Virus record (IMG/VR): IMGVR_UViG_3300027708_000272
Coordinates: 1-25,574 of that record
Source: a virus
Direction: 5' to 3' (one strand)
Length of the DNA stretch: 25,574 bases
Under the pieces are notes generated by a model. That model was not told where the DNA came from, did not search any database, and worked only from the letters and a program-made list of their open reading frames with translations. Shown here one piece after another: positions 13,177 to 20,384 of the stretch. Both the position numbers and the translations under genes were made by a program. Every line of letters starts with the position of its first letter. Within the stretch, counting starts at the first letter, position 1.

Positions 13177-13472
13177 CACCAACCGAACAACCCAACGAAT
13201 CTTTCAAAGGATCTTTTGTGCTTTTTAAGAATGAAAAGAAAGAAGGGGATCATCCCCGCAAGCCGGTCTATTCCGGATCCATCGAGCTGCCCGACGGGAC
13301 AAAATACGATCTGGCAGGCTGGATTAACGAAGGAAAGGTCGGATCCAAGATCGAAGGTCAGAAATATATCAAAGGAGAGGTCAATCTGCCCTGGGTGCCT
13401 CAAGCCAAGATTATTGCCCAAAATCCAATTAAAAATGATGACCTGCACCAAGGGGATGAAATCCCGTTTTAA
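13173..13472 (+). CDS. DUF736-like/SSB-tailed small protein, possible single-stranded-DNA-binding protein
   Basis: A 99-aa protein. Residues 11-75 (GSFVLFKNEKKEG, YSGSIELPDGTKYDLAGWI, GSKIEGQKYIKGEV) resemble the small beta-barrel DUF736 pattern, in which strands are joined by G and W positions. The extreme C-terminus is DDLHQGDEIPF, close to the DDDIPF tip by which bacterial SSB recruits partner proteins. No other SSB is encoded among the replication genes here, so a phage SSB or an SSB mimic is an attractive inference. The fold assignment is tentative. It overlaps neighbours by ATGA (5') and TAATG (3'). Confidence 0.55.
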   Translation: MTPTEQPNESFKGSFVLFKNEKKEGDHPRKPVYSGSIELPDGTKYDLAGWINEGKVGSKIEGQKYIKGEVNLPWVPQAKIIAQNPIKNDDLHQGDEIPF

Positions 13473-13645
13473 TGATGGACGACACGCTTAACCCAAACGT
13501 GGCCCATGCAACCGGTTCCGAAACGCATTCGGTTCGCATCACCATACCAGAAACAGATGAACCAGAATCCGCTTGGGAAAAACTCTGGGACAAGGTCGAT
13601 GACCTGATCGACCGCGCCCGGATCAAAAAGGAAAAATCACAATGA
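13472..13645 (+). CDS. Small acidic protein, 57 aa
   Basis: An ATG overlapping the TAA of the previous gene (TAATG) opens a 57-codon frame: MMDDTLNPNVAHATG, an acidic strand region, then a helix (SAWEKLWDKVDDLIDRAR) and a basic tail. Its stop overlaps the next ATG. No family recognised. The exact fit between two ATG overlaps supports translation. Confidence 0.6.
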   Translation: MMDDTLNPNVAHATGSETHSVRITIPETDEPESAWEKLWDKVDDLIDRARIKKEKSQ

Positions 13646-13923
13646 GCGATACGCCACGCACTGACGCTAAATATAAAGATCACGAATGGGATATAATGGA
13701 TCACATTCCATTAGAGTTTTGCTCGTCAGCTTGAGTTAGAACTCAAAGCATCTCTTGAAAACCAACTCAAATTACAAGCCGAGGTCGCAAGGCTCCATGA
13801 GCGACGCGAAAAGTCCTTTTTGAGCTAGAGAAAGTGCCATTCCAAAACCCAAAACTGACCGCTTTCACGGCCCATCGTTTAGCCGACAGGTATCGTGAAC
13901 AACTCAACCAACTAACCAAATGA
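13642..13923 (+). pseudogene. Frameshifted paralogue of the 14123 gene (MSDTPRT family)
   Basis: Reading begins MSDTPRTDAKYK, like MSDTPRTAAEVK of the gene at 14123. At GAGTTTTGCT (13714-13723) the frame is lost and would stop at once (13733-13735); the paralogue has GAATTTGCT with three T. Dropping one T gives EFARQLELELKASLENQ, matching the paralogue. A second shift at TTTTT (13817-13821) returns to the original frame, continues FELEKVPFQNPKL and ends at a TGA overlapping the next ATG. Two compensating indels in T-runs leave start and stop in the same frame. Either the gene is decayed, the assembly has homopolymer errors, or the sites are slippery. The intact family consists of small coiled-coil early phage proteins of unknown function. 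Confidence 0.7.
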
Positions 13924-14126
13924 ACCCTGACACTTTTAACAAAGCATTGGATGCTTGCGTTGAATACCGACGATTGTTGGATGAAAAAACCAACGAGGTT
14001 GCAAGGCTCAGGGAGCAATTAACCAGAGTGCTCCTAATAGCTGAAACCTTTAGGTTCTACACAAGAGACTCCGAATGGAGGGACATGAAAAACGAGCTTG
14101 ATAAAATCAAGGCTGAAATCAAATGA
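13920..14126 (+). CDS. Small coiled-coil protein, 68 aa
   Basis: A 68-aa protein beginning MNPDTFNKALDACVEYRRLL with a heptad-rich helix through EKTNEVARLREQLTRVL and a second charged helix ending KIKAEIK. It overlaps both neighbours by ATGA. Codon use is AT-richer than in the replication genes and matches the paralogous genes on either side. No function recognised. Confidence 0.65.
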   Translation: MNPDTFNKALDACVEYRRLLDEKTNEVARLREQLTRVLLIAETFRFYTRDSEWRDMKNELDKIKAEIK

Positions 14127-14476
14127 GCGACACGCCACGAACAGCTGCAGAAGTGAAATATACATTCAGCAGAGAATCGCTGGATATTGATGAGGACGGA
14201 ACTCTTATAGGTTGCGAATTTGCTCGTCAGCTTGAGAGGGAACTCAACGCCTCTCTTGAAAACCAAGTGAAATCAATGGAGAGGCTTGTTGAACAACAAG
14301 ATTTCACATTAAAGGCCGCTACATTGTTATCAAAAGCCGTGTTGCAACGAGACCGAGCGATTGAGATTGCGGATAAAATGGAACAAAGCATCGACACTAT
14401 GTTTTATGCAGGAGGCAGGGTGAAGTTGCCGATTTTTAAGAAGTTTGCGGTGCTCAAAGCTGAAATTTCCCAATGA
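14123..14476 (+). CDS. MSDTPRT-family coiled-coil protein, 117 aa
   Basis: The intact paralogue of the frameshifted gene at 13642. The start MSDTPRTAAEVKY and the block CEFARQLERELNASLENQ are characteristic of a family of small early phage proteins (D-T-P-R-T-D start, A-R-x-L-E-x-E-L coiled coil) found just before terminase genes. Residues 35-90 are predicted coiled coil; the end is basic. No biochemical role is known. Its stop overlaps the terminase start (ATGA), linking the early operon to packaging genes. Confidence 0.7.
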   Translation: MSDTPRTAAEVKYTFSRESLDIDEDGTLIGCEFARQLERELNASLENQVKSMERLVEQQDFTLKAATLLSKAVLQRDRAIEIADKMEQSIDTMFYAGGRVKLPIFKKFAVLKAEISQ

Positions 14477-16161
14477 TTCAGACCCCGCATCCCGTACATG
14501 CTTTGGTGGAGTTGATTGGCCGCCGCAAGGATGGCACCATTGCCGCCAGGGTCGGGGATCGGGAGCGGATCTTTACCAAGGATCAGCTAAGTGACTACAT
14601 CACCCGGCGTGAAGAGGGGATACGCCTGGAGAAGATCGACCCATTGCGATACGGAGTCGAGCCGGTCAGTTGGACGCGGGCAGATAAGGAACGCGCCCGG
14701 CTGCGGGAGAAGATCCCCGTGGGCGTGATCGAGGAGTGGAATCTGGGAGGCAACCGAGCGGGCAAAAGTGAGCGTGCGGCCAAGCGGATTGTCGAGCTGA
14801 TGCTTGGTAAAGAAAGTTCCAAGGTCTGGTGCCTCCAATCGACCGAGGCCTCTTCCATTGAGAACCAACAAGGCTTGGTCTACAAATACCTTCCCCCCGA
14901 ATACAAGACCGACTCGGGCAAATTGCGTCAAGGCACCACGACCCGGATCAACTATTCGGTGGCCGGTGGATTTACGGAGAACAAACTCGTCCTTCCCAAT
15001 GGATCGATGTGCGTTTTTAAATTTTACAGCATGGATGTCAAAAGCGTCGAGGGAGCCGAGCTGGACTGTGCCTGGGCAGATGAATTGATCACCCCCGACT
15101 GGTTGGAAGCTCTCCGCTACCGGCTTTTGACCCGAAACGGCATCCTCCATGTGACCTTTACGCCGGTGGCCGGTTACACCCCGACCGTGGCTTCCGTGCT
15201 CAATGGGGCGGTGACCACCGAGAGCACTCCGGCGGAGCTCCTGCCCAAAACGAGTGGTGACGGATTTGAAATGGTGCCGTTAATTCAGCAACCCATCAAC
15301 CGGAATGCCGGGATCGTCTATTTCCACACGATTGACAATCCTTACGGAAATTACCCCTCTCTAAAAGTCATCTTAGAAAACAAAAATCGGGAGACCATCC
15401 TGTGCCGGGCCTATGGGGTGGCCACCAAAAGCCGAGTCAGTAGGTTTCCGAGATTCCGCAACGATGTCCATGTCGTCACTGCCGACAAGATCCCGACTCA
15501 AGGCAGCAACTTTCAGATCGTCGACCCCTGTTCTGGTCGGAATTGGTTTGCCATTTGGGTCCGGGTAGATGTTCGCGGTCGCCTCTTTGTCTACCGGGAA
15601 TGGCCGCCTGTGGATCGCTATATCACTGGCGTAGGAGTGGTGGGACCGTGGGCAACCCCCAGCGCCAACAAGTCGGATGGAGACCCCGGAGAAGCGCAAA
15701 AGTCGTTTGGTTGGGGGCTAAACGAATACAAGGAAGAGTTTGATCGTGTGGAGAAGGAGGCCGGAGAGGTCGTGATTGAGCGCTACATGGACTCACGTTA
15801 TGCGGCCTCGGCCACTTTGCAGAAGTCGGGCATCACAACCCTGCTTGAGGAGTGTGACGACATTGGTCTCCACTTTCTGCCTGCCTCCGGCGAGAACATC
15901 GAGGAAGGGATCGATTTGATCAATAATCTGCTTAGTTATGACATCGACAAAGAGGTGAGTAGCACCAATGAGCCGCGACTCTTTATCTCCAGTGACTGCA
16001 TCAACATGATTTATGCCCTGCAGGAATGGACCGGTGCCGATGGCCGAAAAGGGGCGCTCAAGGATGTGATCGATGTCCTTCGTTATGCAGTCTTGGCCGA
16101 TCTGCAATACCTAGAAGGAGACATTTTAAGGCCACAATCTCATCCGAGCGGGTGTTATTGA
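14473..16161 (+). CDS. terL: Terminase large subunit
   Basis: A 562-aa packaging motor that cuts concatemeric DNA and pumps it into the prohead. Walker A is GGNRAGKS at 92-99, Walker B with the catalytic carboxylate is ELDCAWADE at 196-204, and the coupling motif is HVTFTP at 226-231. The RNase H-like nuclease domain follows, with acidic candidates D351 (IVDPCSGRNW), D440 (RYMDSRYAAS) and D531 or D534 (DVIDVLRYA). The length is typical. An extra 80-residue N-terminal region (LVELIGRRKDGTIAARVGDR) precedes the ATPase. The gene overlaps the early operon by ATGA and is followed by a 92-nt leader before the portal gene. No obvious small terminase gene lies next to it. Confidence 0.95.
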   Translation: MIQTPHPVHALVELIGRRKDGTIAARVGDRERIFTKDQLSDYITRREEGIRLEKIDPLRYGVEPVSWTRADKERARLREKIPVGVIEEWNLGGNRAGKSERAAKRIVELMLGKESSKVWCLQSTEASSIENQQGLVYKYLPPEYKTDSGKLRQGTTTRINYSVAGGFTENKLVLPNGSMCVFKFYSMDVKSVEGAELDCAWADELITPDWLEALRYRLLTRNGILHVTFTPVAGYTPTVASVLNGAVTTESTPAELLPKTSGDGFEMVPLIQQPINRNAGIVYFHTIDNPYGNYPSLKVILENKNRETILCRAYGVATKSRVSRFPRFRNDVHVVTADKIPTQGSNFQIVDPCSGRNWFAIWVRVDVRGRLFVYREWPPVDRYITGVGVVGPWATPSANKSDGDPGEAQKSFGWGLNEYKEEFDRVEKEAGEVVIERYMDSRYAASATLQKSGITTLLEECDDIGLHFLPASGENIEEGIDLINNLLSYDIDKEVSSTNEPRLFISSDCINMIYALQEWTGADGRKGALKDVIDVLRYAVLADLQYLEGDILRPQSHPSGCY

Positions 16162-16210
16162 AGCCTATAACCGAAATAAAGGTCGCAACGTAAAGGAAGG
16201 GATAAAGATT

Positions 16211-16250
16211 CCCCCCTTAAGCTCGGACTGATCGGCAACTATTCTGCCGA
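16211..16250 (+). promoter_or_regulatory. Shared 15-bp box and hairpin before the portal gene
   Basis: CCCCCTTAAGCTCGG (16212-16226) is repeated exactly at 19126-19140 in front of the scaffold gene. Here it is followed by the hairpin TCGGCA (16232-16237) / TGCCGA (16245-16250), three bases before the portal ATG, which has no Shine-Dalgarno. A late promoter, processing site or translational control element are all possible. Confidence 0.5.
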
Positions 16251-16253
16251 CCT

Positions 16254-18449
16254 ATGTCACTTGTCAACGACGGGACCGGGTCAAAACTGGAACGAATAGG
16301 AGCCTTGGATGCCGGGGGAGACCTCGGTGAGAATCTAGCCGTCTTGAGCGCCGAGTTGATCCAGTCGACCCGCGATGCGTTTTGGTACTACAACAGGAGC
16401 GAAACTGCTTATTCGACCCGGTTGAACCTTTGGAACGGCCAAAGCGCCGACGGACGCAAGCATGGGGCCGACCTCAATGCCCAGCCCTTCCCGTGGGAAG
16501 GTGCGTCTGACATGAGGCCACGGGTCATTGATGCCGCAATCAACGAACAGGTGATGCTCATGATGCAGGCCTTCACCAAGGCCAACCCTCAAGCCGTAGC
16601 CATGGACTCGGACGACATGGAGTATGCCGAAAAAGTTTCCACGCTGCTCAAATATGTCCTTTGGAACCAGATGCGACCCCAGATCCGCCGCGAGCTTCAG
16701 CTTGCAGCCAACTGGCGCCAGACCTACGGATCAAGCGTGACGGCGATCATGTGGGATCAGCAGTTGCGCCGCACCGTGCAGGATGTGACCCTTGACGGGC
16801 TTGCCACCATGCTTGCCGCGACCGACGACCCGCAAAAGCTGGCCATGGTCAAGCAACAGGTCATGGAGCAAGTCATGGATCCCCTCCGTGAGGAAGAGAA
16901 CCTCCGCGTGCTCATGGGGATGTCACCCATCCTTAAGAAAGGACCCGCCCGCGCCTGTTTGAAAGAATTGCGCGAAACCGGAAAGACCGAAATTCCCGTA
17001 CCCGAAGTCTTTGCGGCCATGCCCCGTTGGAGCGCTTTGCTTCCGATGGTCGATGTCTTTTTTCCGGCAATCACCGACGACATTCAGCGTGCCCCCTGGG
17101 TCGCCCATCGGGAGCGCCTAACCGAAAGCGAACTCCGAGACCGCATCAATACGCATGGTTATGACTCAGACTGGGTCGAGGCTGCGGTCAAGAGAAAGGG
17201 ATTTGTGGTCGATACCTTGACCTCAAACCTTTTGCTCCTCTCCGAATCTCGTCGCAATTTCTGGGGCATCCTTGACTACGAACGGCGAGACCTAATAGAA
17301 ATCTTTCACTTTCACAGAAAATCGGTCGATGATGACGGCATTCCAAATGTTTGGAACACGGTCCTCTGTTTGGGCGTGCGTGACATGGTCGGCCTCGATG
17401 AGGCCCTTCCCTATGAACATGGCCAATACCCTTATGTGGTGCACCAGCGGGAACAGATTGCCCGCACGATCCTTGAATCCCGGGGCATCCCAACCATTGC
17501 CGATACCTGGGAACATGAAATCAAAGTCCAGCGCGATGCCCGCACCGACAGAACAAGTATTTCCGTCCTCCCGCCGATCCTTGTCCCCGCGTCTCGTGGC
17601 GCCATGAACCTCACCTTCGGCCCCGGCACCAAGTGGCCGAGCCGGAGGGGCGAGGAGATCTCCTGGATGAACATCCCGCCGGGGGACGGATCCTCCATCG
17701 AGATCGAAAAGGCCTCGCAGACCACCCTCGACCAATACTTGGGACGCATGACCGGCAATTGCCCGCCACAGCTTGCCCAACTTCACCAGCAAGATCTGGT
17801 CGACGGCTGGCTGCTTGAAATGAGACAGGTCGTCGGTCAGACGCTTCAACTCTGTCAGCAATACATGGCCGAGGATCATGTGGTGAGGATCGTCGGAGAG
17901 CTTCAGCGGCCTTGGAATGCCGGAAGGAGCGAAGTACAGGGCATGTTCGATATCTCCCTTGAGTTCGATATCCGGGATCTCAATCATGAGCTTCTGAAAG
18001 AAAAGTTCGGCCTGCTTCAAGCCGTTTTGGCCAATGACCGATTCGGTCGCGTCGATTACAGCAAGTTCACTGAGATCATGTTCCGCTCCATCGATCCGTG
18101 CATGGCAAGTGCTGTCCTGCAGCCGATGGATCAGGCCACCCAGAGTCAGGTGGCCAATGAGCAATCCGCCCTTACCCAAATGGTTGCCGGGATCGAACCA
18201 CCGATGCAACCGCAGCCTGGCATGAATTATCAACTTCGACTCCAGACCCTTCAGCAGTCCATCCAGATGAACCCCGAGTTGCAACAGATGATTGCGGCTC
18301 GCCCGGTACTTTCCAAAATGGTGGAGAATCGGATCAAATTCCTCAGCTTTCAGATCCAGCAACAAGGCAATGCCCAGATTGGCCGGGTCGGTACCCAACC
18401 GGTGCTGCAGGCAGGTCAAGGCCAGCAATCCCAGCAACCCCAGCAGTAA
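16254..18449 (+). CDS. Portal protein, podovirus-like, 731 aa
   Basis: This protein should form the dodecameric portal through which DNA enters and leaves. Assignment rests on position between terL and scaffold/capsid, length near the roughly 700-aa portals of P22- and Sf6-like podoviruses, and portal-like segments near the N-terminus (AFWYYNRSETAYSTRLNLW, QPFPWEGASDMRPRVIDAAI) with later ELQLAANWRQTYGSSV and HEIKVQRDARTDR. The last 90 residues are glutamine- and methionine-rich (MQPQPGMNY, QQSQQPQQ), probably a disordered or barrel-helix tail inside the capsid. Portal identity is very likely although no catalytic motif can be checked. The start follows a hairpin rather than a ribosome binding site. 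Confidence 0.9.
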   Translation: MSLVNDGTGSKLERIGALDAGGDLGENLAVLSAELIQSTRDAFWYYNRSETAYSTRLNLWNGQSADGRKHGADLNAQPFPWEGASDMRPRVIDAAINEQVMLMMQAFTKANPQAVAMDSDDMEYAEKVSTLLKYVLWNQMRPQIRRELQLAANWRQTYGSSVTAIMWDQQLRRTVQDVTLDGLATMLAATDDPQKLAMVKQQVMEQVMDPLREEENLRVLMGMSPILKKGPARACLKELRETGKTEIPVPEVFAAMPRWSALLPMVDVFFPAITDDIQRAPWVAHRERLTESELRDRINTHGYDSDWVEAAVKRKGFVVDTLTSNLLLLSESRRNFWGILDYERRDLIEIFHFHRKSVDDDGIPNVWNTVLCLGVRDMVGLDEALPYEHGQYPYVVHQREQIARTILESRGIPTIADTWEHEIKVQRDARTDRTSISVLPPILVPASRGAMNLTFGPGTKWPSRRGEEISWMNIPPGDGSSIEIEKASQTTLDQYLGRMTGNCPPQLAQLHQQDLVDGWLLEMRQVVGQTLQLCQQYMAEDHVVRIVGELQRPWNAGRSEVQGMFDISLEFDIRDLNHELLKEKFGLLQAVLANDRFGRVDYSKFTEIMFRSIDPCMASAVLQPMDQATQSQVANEQSALTQMVAGIEPPMQPQPGMNYQLRLQTLQQSIQMNPELQQMIAARPVLSKMVENRIKFLSFQIQQQGNAQIGRVGTQPVLQAGQGQQSQQPQQ

Positions 18450-18516
18450 GGAATAATGAATTATGAAGAAACTTTTTTGTATCTTTTCGTCCCTCATGTT
18501 TCATCGTTCATCCTTC

Positions 18517-18552
18517 TTTCAACCAAAGGTTGAAATCCTCCGCGCCACGCGG
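18517..18552 (+). promoter_or_regulatory. Two tight hairpins directly before ATG 18553
   Basis: TTTCAACC (18517-18524) pairs perfectly with GGTTGAAA (18528-18535) across AAA, and CCGCG (18540-18544) with CGCGG (18548-18552) across CCA. The second hairpin touches the ATG. The preceding leader (18450-18516) is pyrimidine-rich. Confidence 0.5.
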
Positions 18553-18786
18553 ATGGATGACGCCCAGCTCCTTGCTGCGCTTTCAGTCGACAGCGATCAC
18601 CCCGTCCTTCAAGCAATGCTGGAGGTGATTGACCGGGCAAGGACGGAGGCACGGAGTGAGGCCAAGGCTATTATCAAGAGCGATAGGGAAACCATCTTTG
18701 CCCTAGGCAGCGAACATGGCCTCGACCGCCTCGAAGAATACCTGCTCAACCTCCGCGCCGAAGCCATGAGGCAACGTCAGGGTTAA
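18553..18786 (+). CDS. Small helical protein between portal and scaffold, 77 aa
   Basis: A soluble 77-aa helical protein (MDDAQLLAALSVDSDHPVLQ, ARTEARSEAKAIIKSDRETI, LEEYLLNLRAEAMRQRQ). An upstream in-frame ATG at 18463 would add 30 residues that look signal-like, but those codons are the pyrimidine-rich leader with two perfect hairpins, so the ATG at 18553 is preferred. Position just after the portal suggests a small head-assembly factor; similar short proteins follow portals in several podoviruses. No family is certain. Confidence 0.65.
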   Translation: MDDAQLLAALSVDSDHPVLQAMLEVIDRARTEARSEAKAIIKSDRETIFALGSEHGLDRLEEYLLNLRAEAMRQRQG

Positions 18787-18847
18787 CTTTAAACAACTTA
18801 TGCCAATGACCTTCTCCGCGATCGAAAGATTGCGTGACGGGCTTGGT

Positions 18848-19077
18848 AAGGCTAACCCGCTAGCCTTGGACCAGGTGACGATCTGGGGCGGGAAAATTTG
18901 CTAGTTCAAGTTTCTCCAAAGCGGGCCTCATGCTCCGTGAGAACTGTCTAGCCGTCAGGTGCAATGAGGGCTGTCTGCGAATGTGGGCAGAGCGACCTGA
19001 TCACCTGACTCCATTTTAGGAAGGGCGGTGCGATAGCGAGGCGCTGTGCATGGCGAACGTGTAGCCCGTCCCTTCCT
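18848..19077 (+). ncRNA. Candidate structured RNA with at least eight nested helices
   Basis: In the 468-nt gap 18787-19254, perfect or G-U-tolerant helices follow without break. They are AAGGCTA/TAGCCTT (18848-18854 with 18861-18867); CCAGGT/ATCTGG (18871-18876, 18881-18886); GCTAG/CTAGC (18900-18904, 18948-18952); GTCAGGTG/CACCTGAC (18954-18961, 19002-19009) enclosing CTGTCTGC/GTGGGCAG (18971-18978, 18983-18990); and GGAAGGG/CCCTTCC (19019-19025, 19070-19076) enclosing ATAGCG/CGCTGT (19033-19038, 19042-19047) and GCATG/CGTGT (19048-19052, 19058-19062). No long frame crosses the region in either direction. I do not recognise RNase P, tmRNA, a group I or II intron or a riboswitch. Location between portal and scaffold invites comparison with packaging RNA of phi29, but resemblance is positional only. 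Confidence 0.6.
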
Positions 19078-19090
19078 TCATTTTTCATCG

Positions 19091-19243
19091 GAGGTCTCTG
19101 ACCTCGGATCTTTGATCTCAAAAATCCCCCTTAAGCTCGGCACCCGCGGCTCGTACTTTCCGCGTCATGCGACCTTCCTGCGTTCCGGTCATCTCCGCAT
19201 TAAGCGGGGAAAATGAAGCGCTGATTCTGGCGTCCTGAGCGCC
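19091..19243 (+). promoter_or_regulatory. Scaffold leader: hairpins and the shared CCCCCTTAAGCTCGG box
   Basis: The leader has GAGGTC/GACCTC (19091-19096, 19100-19105), the box CCCCCTTAAGCTCGG at 19126-19140 identical to the portal leader, CGCGG/CCGCG (19145-19149, 19160-19164), TCTCCGC/GCGGGGA (19192-19198, 19204-19210) and GGCG/CGCC (19229-19232, 19240-19243), 11 nt before the scaffold ATG. No Shine-Dalgarno is present. It continues the structured region to its left and may belong to the same transcript. Confidence 0.5.
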
Positions 19244-19254
19244 GTACAAACCTC

Positions 19255-20310
19255 ATGAGCGAAAGCACCAAAGCAGTATCAGACCCACTGGAGTCCGCCT
19301 ACAGCGACATCCTGGATCACCTCCCGCCCGAAGTAGCCGAGGCACTAGGCCAAAGTAAAGGCCAAGGCGCATCAGCCAAGGCATCCAAAGCCGAAACCCC
19401 AGCTGCCGAAAACGAAGAGGATGATGCGGAAGAAATTGAAGAGACTCCCGAAGAAAAGACAGAGCAGACGGAGCAGACAGAGCAGTCAGACGAGGAAGAT
19501 TCCGAAGATCCCGAGGATCTCGAAGATCCCGAGAGCAAAGATGAAACGGAGGACAAGTCCACTAGGAAGCTAGAAAAGCGCATCGACAAGCTGACCCGCC
19601 GACGTAAGGAGGCAGAGACGCTAGCCGAATCGCTGAAAACGGAGAACGAGCAACTCAAAGCCGACATTGAAAAGCGGAGCGTGATCAAACTGGAGGCAAC
19701 TCCGGAGGATCCGCTTGCCGACCTCGATGACGCCGGAGAATTGGAAGCCAAGGTTTCTGCGGCCAAGAAGGTACGCGCCTGGGCACTACAGAATCCGGAC
19801 GGAGCCACGGTGACTAATGCCGATGGATCCGAGCGCTATGTGGATCGCGCTGAAATGGCAAAGTTCATTGCCCAGACCGACGCGCTTCTCTCCGACCATG
19901 CACCATCCCGCCGCGAGTATCTCCGCGAACGCGAAGCCATCCTCCCCGAGGCCAAGGCGACCTATCCGGCGCTTTTCAAAGCCGGAAGTCAGGAACATCA
20001 GGTGATGGTGGATACCCTGAGACGGGTTCCCTCGCTTAAACGTCTGCCCGGCTACGAGCTCGTCATCGGTGACGCGCTGGCCGGGATGAAGCTCCGCCAA
20101 GCCTCCGCTCAGTCCAAGTCCGATACTGCAAAGGCAGCCACCGCAAAGCAATCAAGCGCCAAAATGGGTGCCAGGGCCATTGCCCCGGCGATCCCCAAGG
20201 CATCGGCCAGCAGGCCGCCCGCCGCAAGCACGCGAGAAAAATCCAATGAGCGCGATCGAGTCCTCTCGTCCGGGCGCATGGATGACCTTGCCGCGTATTT
20301 CGGCGGGTAG
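19255..20310 (+). CDS. Capsid scaffolding protein
   Basis: A 351-aa protein immediately upstream of the capsid gene. Residues 55-105 are extremely acidic and repetitive (three TEQ triplets from a 9-nt repeat near 19459-19488, then SEDPEDLEDPES). Residues 103-140 form a coiled coil (KLEKRIDKLTRRRKEAETL), and the C-terminus is alanine-rich and basic (GARAIAPAIPKASASRPP). An acidic/coiled-coil body with a basic C-terminal helix is the usual composition of internal scaffolds that guide capsid assembly. No protease motif is visible, so it is not a protease-scaffold fusion. Position and composition carry the call; sequence family membership cannot be checked here. Confidence 0.85.
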   Translation: MSESTKAVSDPLESAYSDILDHLPPEVAEALGQSKGQGASAKASKAETPAAENEEDDAEEIEETPEEKTEQTEQTEQSDEEDSEDPEDLEDPESKDETEDKSTRKLEKRIDKLTRRRKEAETLAESLKTENEQLKADIEKRSVIKLEATPEDPLADLDDAGELEAKVSAAKKVRAWALQNPDGATVTNADGSERYVDRAEMAKFIAQTDALLSDHAPSRREYLREREAILPEAKATYPALFKAGSQEHQVMVDTLRRVPSLKRLPGYELVIGDALAGMKLRQASAQSKSDTAKAATAKQSSAKMGARAIAPAIPKASASRPPAASTREKSNERDRVLSSGRMDDLAAYFGG

Positions 20311-20361
20311 ACCCACCTGACCTTCAACCAACCGACCTAACCAAAATCACCCAATACATTC

Positions 20362-20375
20362 GGGTCAAATGACCC
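20362..20375 (+). promoter_or_regulatory. Hairpin before the capsid start
   Basis: GGGTC AAAT GACCC forms a 5-bp hairpin 9 nt before the capsid ATG. The whole 74-nt leader is C/A-rich (CCAACCGACCTAACC) and has no Shine-Dalgarno although the capsid must be made in the greatest amount. Confidence 0.4.
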
Positions 20376-20384
20376 ACCAAAACA

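Noticed and set aside
14587-15150. Leftward frame opposite terminase
   Set aside because: Lies wholly within the motif-verified terL gene; shadow frame.
17292-18497. Long leftward frame (401 codons) opposite the portal gene
   Set aside because: It mirrors the portal codons, has a composition typical of antisense shadow frames, and has no domain or start signal.
18463-18552. N-terminal extension of the 77-aa gene giving a signal-like sequence
   Set aside because: The stretch is a pyrimidine-rich leader containing two perfect hairpins; the ATG at 18553 fits better.
18800-18904. 34-codon frame MPMTFSAIERL...
   Set aside because: No ribosome site, and its second half coincides with strong helices of the candidate RNA; kept as unlikely rather than annotated.
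18787-19254. Self-splicing group I or group II intron
   Set aside because: None of the conserved core sequences I know for group I, and no GUGYG start or domain V for group II, were found, and there is no split gene around it.
19459-19488. TEQ 9-nt tandem repeat as a regulatory repeat
   Set aside because: It is in frame in the acidic part of the scaffold protein and simply reflects low-complexity coding sequence.
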